Below, piece after piece: positions 34,330-42,884 of a DNA stretch of 64,000 nt. Numbering within the stretch: the first letter of the stretch is position 1; the number at the start of each line of letters is the position of its first letter. Made by a program: the position numbers and the translations under genes. Under the pieces are notes generated by a model, which worked only from the letters and a program-made list of their open reading frames with translations, was not told the origin of the DNA and searched no databases. This stretch comes from Ascoidea asiatica (Eukaryota > Ascomycota > Saccharomycetes > Ascoideales > Ascoideaceae), in NCBI GenBank assembly GCA_001600695.1, contig BCKQ01000004.1, positions 124,001 through 188,000 of the forward strand. Direction: 5' to 3'.

Positions 34330-36726
34330 TTAATTATCCTTTGAGTTTATATTATCGGGAACATATGGAGAAATGATAGGCTGTTCTACATTAACGCTGT
34401 GATTAGGATCACACCCTGGACCTTTTTGAGGTGAATTTAACATAGAATCATTGTTGGAGATATTGTTAACAGTGTAATAATTCTGAGAAGGAGGTGTACC
34501 CGTAGAAGTTTCATGGGATCTACTTCTACTTCTTATTCTTTTCTTAAACCAATTTTCTTTTTTAGGGCTGAAATTTACATCCAGATAAGATTTTTCTTGA
34601 TCAGTTACTGAACTCCATCTAGAATTTCTAGTATCTGAAGAATCTTGTTCAGATGAACTTGGTGTTTGAGCACTTGACGAGTCTTTGGATTTAGTTAAAC
34701 CTAAAAGAGATAAATGTTTGAATATAGGAGATCTAGATGAAGTTGATAAATTTGTTTCCGGCTGTACTGCTTTTTCCTTAGAATTATTATGTGTTGAAAC
34801 CATTTTGGTATTTGGAATTACAATTGAATTAGTATTTTGTTCACTATAAGGTATATTAGAATCATCTTCATCTTCATTATTTGAAAATAGATCATCATCG
34901 ATATCTAGATGAGCAAGTTCTACACCAGAATCATATTTTTCATTATTTGAATCTAAATCCTTTTTATCGATTACCGATATTTTTCTATTAACACCTCCTC
35001 TTATAATATCAGATTGTGCAACAGAAGATAAACTTTTACTATGGGGTCTTCTTTTAATTTGGCACGTTTTGTTAGTAAATATCTGATAATCTTGAGCAGC
35101 AGTGCTTGATTTCACTTTATTAGGAATATCTTTATTGGTTTCTTCATTTTTTCCTAAATCCATAGGTAAGGTTTTACTAGATTTAAGCTCTTTTGAGGAA
35201 AAATCTATATTATTATTTGATTTCAAATTAATTGAATTTACTTCAGCATTAGATATTGCAAATTGTTTAGCTTGAGGGAGTAATTTATAAGAATATTCAA
35301 TTAAAAATTCAACAACAGCTTGTGATAAAGCATATTCGCCAGGAATCAGATCATGTTTTGGGTGAGATAAAATTGAAGGTTGAAAAACTGCAGCTAAATT
35401 TCTTGCAGGCATTAAATTATTTTCTGAATGAGCATCAAATATTGCCAATAAATCTAAAATATAAAATAATAATTGTTTTTGTAAAATTGGTAATTCATTT
35501 ACAAGATTTTGATAATCAATCAGAGCATTTTCAATCTCCCTTATTAATTTTTTACGTTTTCTTATTTTTTTTTTCAATTTTTGCTCATCAGAAATAATAT
35601 TTTGATTATTTTGATTATTTACAGTATTTTCAGTAATCTGAGATATATCATTTGATTTTTTAGATAAATCAATTTTTTGATCTAAATTATTTGAGTTAGA
35701 AGATAAATTTAAATTTAAATTTTGAAAAGAATTTGTATAATCTAAAGGTTTAATTTCAGTATCATTTTTCAATGGATCACTAATACTTATATTACGATTA
35801 TGAGTTGTATTTTTATTATTAATAGTATTAGAAGTTGAATTTGAAGTTGAATTTGAGTTTAAATTTAAATTTAAATTTAATTGAGAATTTATTGTAATCA
35901 TTTTTGGTTTTTCAACTCTATATTTGAAATATTTTAAAATTTGAGGTCTTGAAAATAATGGATAACGAAATTTTTCATACATATCTAATGGAATTAAAGG
36001 TTCAGGTAAAGCATTTAAGTATCTTCTTAATAAAGAAGCAGAATCATGAACAGTAAAACCATTCCAATTTAATTTTTTACCATAATCTGGAGGAGAACTA
36101 AAAATTATTTGTAAATTTTTAACTCTTTTTGAAGAACCACCTAGTCTATATATACCTTCAATATCTAAACCATTCAGTTTTAAATAATTTCCACATTTTG
36201 CAACAACTACAGGAATTTTACCATATTCTAATAATTTATTTGGATCATTACTTGCAACAGAAATTTTAGCTGAAGCAATTTTTAAAGAATCAATTAAAGG
36301 TACAGCAAAAATTAAATTAATAATTTGATCATCATCATCATTATTATTTTGATTGATACTATTATAATTATTATTATAATTATATATGCTTAAATTTGAA
36401 TTTTTACTTTTATTTGAATTTAAATTCTTAAAATTAGATTTATTTTGATTATTAGTAGAATTAATATTTGATTGAGAAGATAAAAAAGAAATTCTTTGAG
36501 ATTTGAATTTATCATTAATTGATTGAGATAATAAAGAAGGATCATTTGATTTAAATGGTCTAATATTATTTGAGGATCTTGAAGGATAAGAAAGTTTTGG
36601 TCTTATTAAAGAATTATGAACTAAATTATCTTTATTATCATCATTTTTATCATCATCAGCGCTAGTCATTTTTTTAAGAGAAGGCCACCATGAATGCCTA
36701 GGAGTTGGATCAGTACCAGTACCCAT
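34330..36726 (-). CDS. Rho GTPase-activating protein, Sac7/Bag7-like
   Basis: The product has 798 residues. The RhoGAP domain begins at about 140 (VPLIDSLKIASAKISV). It contains IPVVVAKCGNYLKLNGLDIE, the arginine-finger loop EGIYRLGGSSKRVKNLQ (Arg near 193), and HDSASLLRRYLNALPEPLIP. The second half (LIREIENALIDYQNLVNELP, then LMPARNLAAVFQPSILS) resumes only after a roughly 115-residue Asn/Ser-rich insert, so the catalytic fold carries a long surface loop. The C-terminal third is Ser-rich and probably phosphorylated. Yeast Sac7 and Bag7 turn off Rho1 in cell-wall and actin control; that role is inferred from family. Confidence 0.83.
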   Translation of the reverse strand: MGTGTDPTPRHSWWPSLKKMTSADDDKNDDNKDNLVHNSLIRPKLSYPSRSSNNIRPFKSNDPSLLSQSINDKFKSQRISFLSSQSNINSTNNQNKSNFKNLNSNKSKNSNLSIYNYNNNYNSINQNNNDDDDQIINLIFAVPLIDSLKIASAKISVASNDPNKLLEYGKIPVVVAKCGNYLKLNGLDIEGIYRLGGSSKRVKNLQIIFSSPPDYGKKLNWNGFTVHDSASLLRRYLNALPEPLIPLDMYEKFRYPLFSRPQILKYFKYRVEKPKMITINSQLNLNLNLNSNSTSNSTSNTINNKNTTHNRNISISDPLKNDTEIKPLDYTNSFQNLNLNLSSNSNNLDQKIDLSKKSNDISQITENTVNNQNNQNIISDEQKLKKKIRKRKKLIREIENALIDYQNLVNELPILQKQLLFYILDLLAIFDAHSENNLMPARNLAAVFQPSILSHPKHDLIPGEYALSQAVVEFLIEYSYKLLPQAKQFAISNAEVNSINLKSNNNIDFSSKELKSSKTLPMDLGKNEETNKDIPNKVKSSTAAQDYQIFTNKTCQIKRRPHSKSLSSVAQSDIIRGGVNRKISVIDKKDLDSNNEKYDSGVELAHLDIDDDLFSNNEDEDDSNIPYSEQNTNSIVIPNTKMVSTHNNSKEKAVQPETNLSTSSRSPIFKHLSLLGLTKSKDSSSAQTPSSSEQDSSDTRNSRWSSVTDQEKSYLDVNFSPKKENWFKKRIRSRSRSHETSTGTPPSQNYYTVNNISNNDSMLNSPQKGPGCDPNHSVNVEQPIISPYVPDNINSKDN

Positions 36727-37164
36727 TTATTATTTTATTATTTTATTATTATATTATTATAGTTTTAAATTGTTTGTTATTATTGTTGTTTATTATGTTT
36801 TTATTAAGGTTTTTATAAATTAAGAAAAAAGATGAGATTTCATAAGATGATAAAAATTATAAGTAAATAATATATTAAAGTTTATTAAGAGATATATTGA
36901 GGAGTGTTAGAATAATAACTGATTATAAATTATTATAAAAGTTAGAACAATTAAAATTAGATTTAAATTTGTACTTAAATTTGAATTTAGATTAAACTTG
37001 AATTTAGTGTTCAATTTAAATCTAGATTTTACTTAGAATTAGATTTGGACTTAGATTCAAAGTGATATATATATGATTATTATTATGCTTATGCTTATTT
37101 GTATTTTTATTCGTATTTTTATTTGTATATATGCTTAGTCAACGATTAATTGATTGAATGTTTT

Positions 37165-37199
<35 letters not shown>

Positions 37200-38243
37200 A
37201 TTTGATTGATTGATGCAAAGATTGCTAAAAGTTTAGCCAGAAGTATTTTATATTAAAGACCAAATACCGATTAGATATGAATTGTGTCAAATAGATAAGA
37301 AGTTAGATAAGAGCTGATTTTGATCTTGATCTTGATTTTTGTCTGGATATTGATCTGGATCTTGGCCTTACAATTAACAAACTTGGTATTTAAAATAATA
37401 TATTTAGAATATTATTTAGTATTTATGATTATATTTTTCTTGAAAATAGATGTGAATATACAGTAGTATCTCAATTATATTCGTGATTTGTCGTTGTCTG
37501 TATTGATGGTGATATACTGCACTTCTAAGAAGGTTCAGATTCTGGAAATGGACTGGGCGTGTTTCTGGAAGGAGAAACAGGAAAAGCTCCAGCGCCAGAC
37601 AAAACTCCCCCAGTCTGAGTCACCAGCCCCAAATGAACAAACCAACCCGTTCTCCAGCCAGTCGACTCCGCACTGTTCAGAGGTTTACCGCAGATGTCCA
37701 GATTCTAGCTCAGACAAAACTGCAGCGCTATACACAGCCACAAACACCAGGTTTGGCAAGTCAGGATTACATCCTGGTTCTGCGGCGGTAGCTCTTGGAT
37801 AGTCCTCCGGTGGATATTACTATTTTTATATATAATTCAGAATTACCATTCATTTGAGTGTGAAATTATCAATTAAATAAATCATGAAAAAAAAAATGCA
37901 GAAAATGCAGAAAATGTAAAAAATATATAAAGTTCTTATAATATAAAATATCTGAAATGGAAAAAAAAATTAATTTCTTTATTTAAAAAGACAAGTAATA
38001 ATTTGATAATCCACTTTTTCATATTTCCAAAAAAGGAAATCAAATGTAATTTTCCATGATTTTATAAATGTCAAGGCAAAACATTTATTTTTTGACTGAT
38101 AAAATATCAGGATTACATTTCTTTCTATCTTGAAGATTGCTATTCTAATATTATAACTAATATAATCCGTTATGTTTACAATATTATCCAGATATTGCAA
38201 TCACTGACAAATAAAATCAACTAACTAACTGAACTTTAATTGA
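36727..38243 (-). promoter_or_regulatory. RhoGAP upstream region with GC-richer patch
   Basis: 1517 bp between two minus-strand genes. A GC-richer patch at about 37490-37810 has a 104-codon open frame (37488-37802, from a TTG) without recognisable family and with no good start. Within it CAGACAAAACT occurs twice (37596-37606, 37711-37721). The first copy can pair its CAGAC with GTCTG at 37613-37617. A GATT microsatellite lies at 37168. The last 400 bp is AT-rich 3' flank of the next gene. Confidence 0.4.
37168..37199 (+). repeat. (GATT)n microsatellite
   Basis: Seven to eight perfect GATT units, followed by three more after a short break, upstream of the RhoGAP gene. Confidence 0.95.
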
Positions 38244-38474
38244 TCATTTTTTAAAACTTAAATTCTTTAACTTCTTTCTATTATATTGCTTCTTTCTCCA
38301 ACCACTAGTTTTGACAGTTTCAGTATTAATTTCTAAAATTTTATTTTCATCAATGAGATTTTCTGCTTTTTTTGAAAGCATTTCTGCTCTTTCATCATAA
38401 TATTTCTGGAAAACAGTCTTTCTTTTTATAGACTTGGATTTCATTTTACTTTTTGAACGGATGGAGTGTGCCAT
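38244..38474 (-). CDS. YBL028C-like nucleolar protein (DUF2423)
   Basis: A 76-residue very basic protein. MAHSIRSKSKMKSKSIKRKTVFQKYYDER matches the DUF2423 signature of yeast YBL028C (MAKSLRASSHLNAKSVKRRGVFQKAVDAREQR). The C-terminal TSGWRKKQYNRKK matches its TSGWRDGRHHTYKK block. The yeast protein (106 residues) is nucleolar and tied to ribosome assembly; this copy is shorter in the central acidic linker. It is divergent from RPL19. Confidence 0.85.
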   Translation of the reverse strand: MAHSIRSKSKMKSKSIKRKTVFQKYYDERAEMLSKKAENLIDENKILEINTETVKTSGWRKKQYNRKKLKNLSFKK

Positions 38475-39226
38475 TTTTATAATACCCTTAATTTATACTA
38501 TAGTTTGTTTAATGTATAAAATGCTGTAAAGACTATATTTAATATTATACTGGAGTTAATAGTTTTTCTTAACTATGATTATTGTGATATTATTAACACT
38601 GTCAATGTTTTCAATACAAAATGCCTTTGTGTTATTAGATTAGCTTTTTTCAGTAAAAACATGCACGTGCAAATTTATAGGGCTCTATTTGTTTTTATTA
38701 GTCCTTGCCCTTGGGTCATTCAGCAATAGGAGATGGGATCGATGTGTAATCAAGATGTAATCAAGAAATCTGCTCTCGAAACAAAAGCAGTGTGAATGGA
38801 TTTTTCTGTGACTGCTGTTTCTATAAAGTACCTGGGTTTTCTTCTTCTTCCTCGTTTTCTTTTTTTTCCTGCTAATTCTGTAACATTCAGTGAAAGCCCT
38901 ACCCGCTGCCTTCTCACTGCTACTGCCACTGCTGCTCTTATTACTACTGTCACCACTACTGCTAACCTTACTGCTCGTGCTCCAGTTCTAGTATTAACGC
39001 TATTGCCCTTACCGGTACAGTCCCATTTCTACCAGTTCTGCTACTATTATTATTCACTACCCACTAATTCCACTTTCAGAAAGCATTAAGCAGATTTCAA
39101 ATATACTAATTTAATTTTATTTCAAGATTAAATATATTAAAAAATCTATCTTCTTAGAAAAAAACAAAACAAGAACCAAGAAAGTAGTAAAGATATAATC
39201 ATTAAGGTCGTTATTCTCATAAAAAA
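38475..39226 (+). promoter_or_regulatory. Divergent promoter YBL028C-like / RPL19
   Basis: 752 bp. A CACGTG E-box lies at 38664-38669, and a perfect 11-bp tandem duplication TGTAATCAAGA at 38745-38755 and 38756-38766. A GC-richer, degenerate ACT/GCT trinucleotide tract runs at about 38890-39060. The 97-codon open frame there (38796-39089) follows the repeat and looks accidental. Confidence 0.45.
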
Positions 39227-40472
39227 ATGTAAGTTTAAAATATCTTGTCAATTAAATTAATTAATCGTTCATTTCAAATTCATCATCAAATTTATAATTA
39301 AATCCATTGTCAAATATAATATCCATTATCTATATATTAATTATCAATATTTAACAAACAAAAATGTAATATAATAAGTAAAGTTATATGTTTACAAAGT
39401 AGTATATTCAAAAATTTTTAAAAGAGAATATTTCATCTTTATTTTAAAGTAATAATATCCTATATATATTTATACATTATTTAGTATGCAAAAAGATTAT
39501 CATAAATCTAAATTTATTTCGAATCACACTTTCATTATAAATAAATTATTCACTTTAAAAAATTAATGGAATGTTAATATATAAAAAGAAAATACTTTTT
39601 TCTAAGTCTTGAAGAACATTTCATATATAATTTTTGAATTAATTCATTGTATATTATAATATAGTAATTTTGTTTTAAATTACTTTTCAGATGAAATAAA
39701 AACAATGTTCATAACTGGAATAATAACTATAAAATATGAAATACTTTCTAGAGTCTTTAAAATATATCGAATCATCTTTTTTTTAAAAAATTACAATTGA
39801 AAGTAAAATGATGAAAGAGTAATTTACTTTTTTATTTTTAAACAAAAAAAAAATGAAAGCATTTAACTAACAATTTAATTTAATTTTATTTAATTTTATT
39901 TCTATTATAGGGCTAATTTAAAAACTCAAAAAAGACTTGCTGCATCCGTTTTAGGTGTTGGAAAAAGAAAGATCTGGCTTGATCCTTCTGAAACTTCTGA
40001 AATTGCAGTTTCTGATTCTCGTCAAGCTATTAGAAAATTATATAAAAATGGTATTATTGTTAAAAAACCTGCAAGAATTCATTCAAGGGCAAGAGCTAGA
40101 GCTTTAGCTGATTCAAAACGTGCTGGTCGTCATACTGGTTATGGTAAAAGAAAAGGTACAAGAGAAGCTCGTATGCCAACCGAAGTTTTATGGATGAGAA
40201 GATTAAGAGTTTTACGTCGTTTATTAGCTAAATACAGAGCTGCTGGTAAAATCGATCGTCATTTATATCACTCTTTATATAAATTAGCAAAAGGTAATGC
40301 TTTCAAACATAAACGTTCTTTAGTTGAACATATTATTCAAGCAAAAGCTGAATTTGCTCGTGAAAAAGCTTTAGAAGATGAAGCTGATGCAAGAAGATTA
40401 AGAAATAAAGCTGCTCGTGAAAGAAGACAACAACGTATCAGTGAAAAGAAAGAAGCTTTACTTAAAGATTAG
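39227..40472 (+). CDS. RPL19: Ribosomal protein eL19 (exons 39227-39228 and 39911-40472)
   Basis: Large-subunit protein with a long helix that bridges to the small subunit. Exon 1 is only the AT of the start codon; the acceptor supplies G, giving [21 protein letters not shown], collinear with yeast Rpl19. The product has 187 residues against 189 in yeast. [13 protein letters not shown] is represented by [13 protein letters not shown], and [16 protein letters not shown] and [20 protein letters not shown] are conserved. The basic C-terminal helix ends KEALLKD. The intron position (inside the ATG) is the same as in S. cerevisiae RPL19A/B. Confidence 0.97.
39229..39910 (+). other. Intron of RPL19
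   Basis: 682 bp; donor GTAAGT at 39229, branch TAACTAAC at 39864-39871, acceptor TATAG ending 39910. It is far longer than the other three introns here, as is usual for ribosomal-protein introns in yeasts. I looked for box C/D snoRNA signals and found ATGATGA near 39819 but no partner CTGA, so no internal RNA gene is called. Confidence 0.95.
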
Positions 40473-41183
40473 TTCAATTAATTATTTGAATTCAATTTAA
40501 TTATAATTCTCTTATACTTAATTTTCAACTCAAATACAATTATCTGTTTTATTTATTCCTTCTGTTATATTTCAATGAATATCTATAATCATAACTCTGT
40601 TTGTTAATCTATTCGTAAATCCTTTCGTAAATTTTTTCGTTTCATTTGATTTCCTTTGTTCTTCTATTTGAATTTAATTCATTTTTGAAACCTTTCGTTC
40701 TTATTTTATTTCCACTCGATTAAATCCAATAACCTTCAAAGAGTCTTAACGAGTCGAAGGAAGCTGGCCACAGGTCTGTGACCAGTTCTGTGGTACTCCT
40801 CCAGCGCATCGCCGTTGCCGTTGATGTGTTAACAATTCTCAAAAAGAAAACACCTTTGGGCTACCACTGAATAAAACATAAATAAAGATAATAATAATAA
40901 TAATAGTAATAATGCTTAGTGGTATGAGAATGTGTGTATTTTTCACTCTTCCCTTTTAACTATGTGAAAATTGTGTTATTGCTTTTTTTAAAATTATAAA
41001 TTTAATATAAATACAGAAATAACTCTTCAATTGATTGATTACTTTAATATTGGTTTTTTTTCTTTCTCAATCAACGAATTTCATTAATTGGCTTTTTATT
41101 TTATAAAACTCCTGTTTTTATTTTTTTTCCTTTTAATCTCTTTTGTAAAACTCAAATTCAAATTAAACTTATATATTTCAAAA
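40473..41183 (+). promoter_or_regulatory. RPL19 3' flank and GLTP promoter region
   Basis: 711 bp. A near-perfect 12-bp inverted repeat with a 2-bp spacer lies at 40762-40787 (AGCTGGCCACAG, then CTGTGACCAGTT), in a short GC-richer patch. An (AAT)n run is near 40890. The T-rich leader precedes the GLTP start. Confidence 0.42.
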
Positions 41184-41780
41184 ATGAGTACTTTTTTCGA
41201 TCAAATGTCTAAAAACTTTACAGAAGTTGAGATTACTTCTGATAATAAAATTGATACAATTCAATTCCTAGAAGCTGTAGAATCTTTAGTTAAATTATTT
41301 GATTTATTAGGTTCTTCTGCTTTTTCTGTTGTTCAAAATGATATGAATGGTAATGTTAAAAAAATTAAAGCATTTTTAGAGAAAAATCCTTTAAATGGTA
41401 AATATTTACAAGATATTGTTCTTTTTGAAAAAAATACTAAAGATAAAACTGCTACTCAAGCTTTATTATGGTTATCAAGAGGTTTACAATTTACTGAAGT
41501 TGCTGTAAAAGAAACTTTTAATAGTCCAAATAAAGAAATGGCTGAAAGTTTTACAAAAGCTTATGGTGAAACTTTAATTAAATATCATAATATGTTTGTG
41601 AGACCTGTATTTAAATTAGCTATGAAAGCTTGTCCTTATAGAAAAGATTTTTTTTTGAAATTAGGTCCTGATCAAGCCAAAGTTGAAACTCAAGCAAAAG
41701 AATGGTTAGCAGCTTTAGAAAAAAATGTTAAAATAATTAATGATTTTTATGCTTCTGGTAACTATGGTAAAGGTTTATAG
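41184..41780 (+). CDS. Glycolipid transfer protein (GLTP/HET-C2 family)
   Basis: A 198-residue, single-domain all-helical protein that moves glycosphingolipids between membranes. The headgroup-recognition residues known in GLTP are in place: Asp, Asn and Lys in NDMNGNVKKIK, Trp in LLWLSRGLQF, and His in IKYHNMFVRPVF. The conserved end ACPYRKDFF is also present. S. cerevisiae lacks a GLTP gene, while many filamentous and other fungi have one. The frame is open upstream to 41088, but the ATG at 41184 fits the family start. Glycosylceramide is the likely cargo by inference. Confidence 0.93.
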   Translation: MSTFFDQMSKNFTEVEITSDNKIDTIQFLEAVESLVKLFDLLGSSAFSVVQNDMNGNVKKIKAFLEKNPLNGKYLQDIVLFEKNTKDKTATQALLWLSRGLQFTEVAVKETFNSPNKEMAESFTKAYGETLIKYHNMFVRPVFKLAMKACPYRKDFFLKLGPDQAKVETQAKEWLAALEKNVKIINDFYASGNYGKGL

Positions 41781-42884
41781 TTTTTTTTTTTTGACCATCT
41801 TACTTCTTTAGTTCTTAAGTTGTTGTTTTTTTGTTCAAATTTTCTTTTTTTAAAAAAAAAATATAACATTGTAGAAACTTATTAAAATTGAACTTAATTT
41901 CAATTTTTTAATTCTTTAATTCTTCAATTCCTCAATTCCTCAATTCTTCATTTGTTTTCCTTTCAATTAAAAAATGTAATAAATCCTTTGAAACTATAAA
42001 TTACAAAACGGTTAGCCAATTCGCATTGTTTGTTTGTATTTTTTTTATATATAATTTACATTCAATTAATGAATTTTAAATTTTAAATAATTAATAAGAA
42101 TACGAATAAAAAATATTGAAAAAAAAAACAAATATAAAAACAATTAAAAATAGCCACTTAAAACAATATCAAAAAAAAAAGAGAGTAAAGAAAAACAGAA
42201 ACAGTAAAAGAATAATTTAATTCATACAAAGACTAAATAAAAATTAAAAAAAAAGCAAAAAAAGTATGAATTAATTAAATAATAATATAAATTTCAAAAC
42301 TAGAAAAAAGAATTAAATATGAACAATATTAAAAATGAAGATTAAAAGGAGAAGGATGAAATTTATTTCTTTTAGAAGAAAAATTCTGTAAAATGAATTT
42401 GATATTAAATGTAGAGAACTTAATAAGCTTGAATTTGAAGAGAACCACAATCAATGTTAATAATAATCTAATTTAATTAAGTTATTAAATTATTATACGG
42501 AGTTGAAAAAAATTAATAAGGAAAGATCTTTAATGAAAAAAAGATTATGTACTAAATATGATTTAAATGATATTTGTAATTAGGTCGGAGTTGTTAATAA
42601 TTATGATATTGTGGACTCTTTTAAGCAAAATATAAGAGAATTAAAAAAAAAAAAATTGAAAAAAAAGAGAAACATATTAAAATATAAAACAAATATTATT
42701 AAATAAGTGAGTAGGAGATTTTTGTCCACAAACTTCCTCCAAATACAAATCAACAATCACCAAATCAATAAATAGTATACATGTAAAACTAATAAAAATT
42801 AATAATTAAGACAGGATTGAGAATTGAAATCAACTTTATGAGTCAACCAGCTAATAAAAAAAAATGAAATTGAACAAGTTAATT
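41781..42884. other. Convergent 3' region GLTP / TEC1
   Basis: 1104 bp of A/T homopolymer-rich sequence between converging genes, with long A-tracts near 42160 and 42645. I see no gene or structured element. Confidence 0.5.

Noticed and set aside
37488-37802. 104-codon open frame upstream of the RhoGAP gene
   Set aside because: Begins at TTG, no recognisable domain, and openness is explained by the higher GC content of the patch.
38796-39089. 97-codon open frame upstream of RPL19
   Set aside because: Follows a degenerate ACT/GCT trinucleotide tract and is open in more than one frame; no protein similarity.
39229-39910. snoRNA inside the RPL19 intron
   Set aside because: Only an isolated ATGATGA word; no box D or guide arrangement found.
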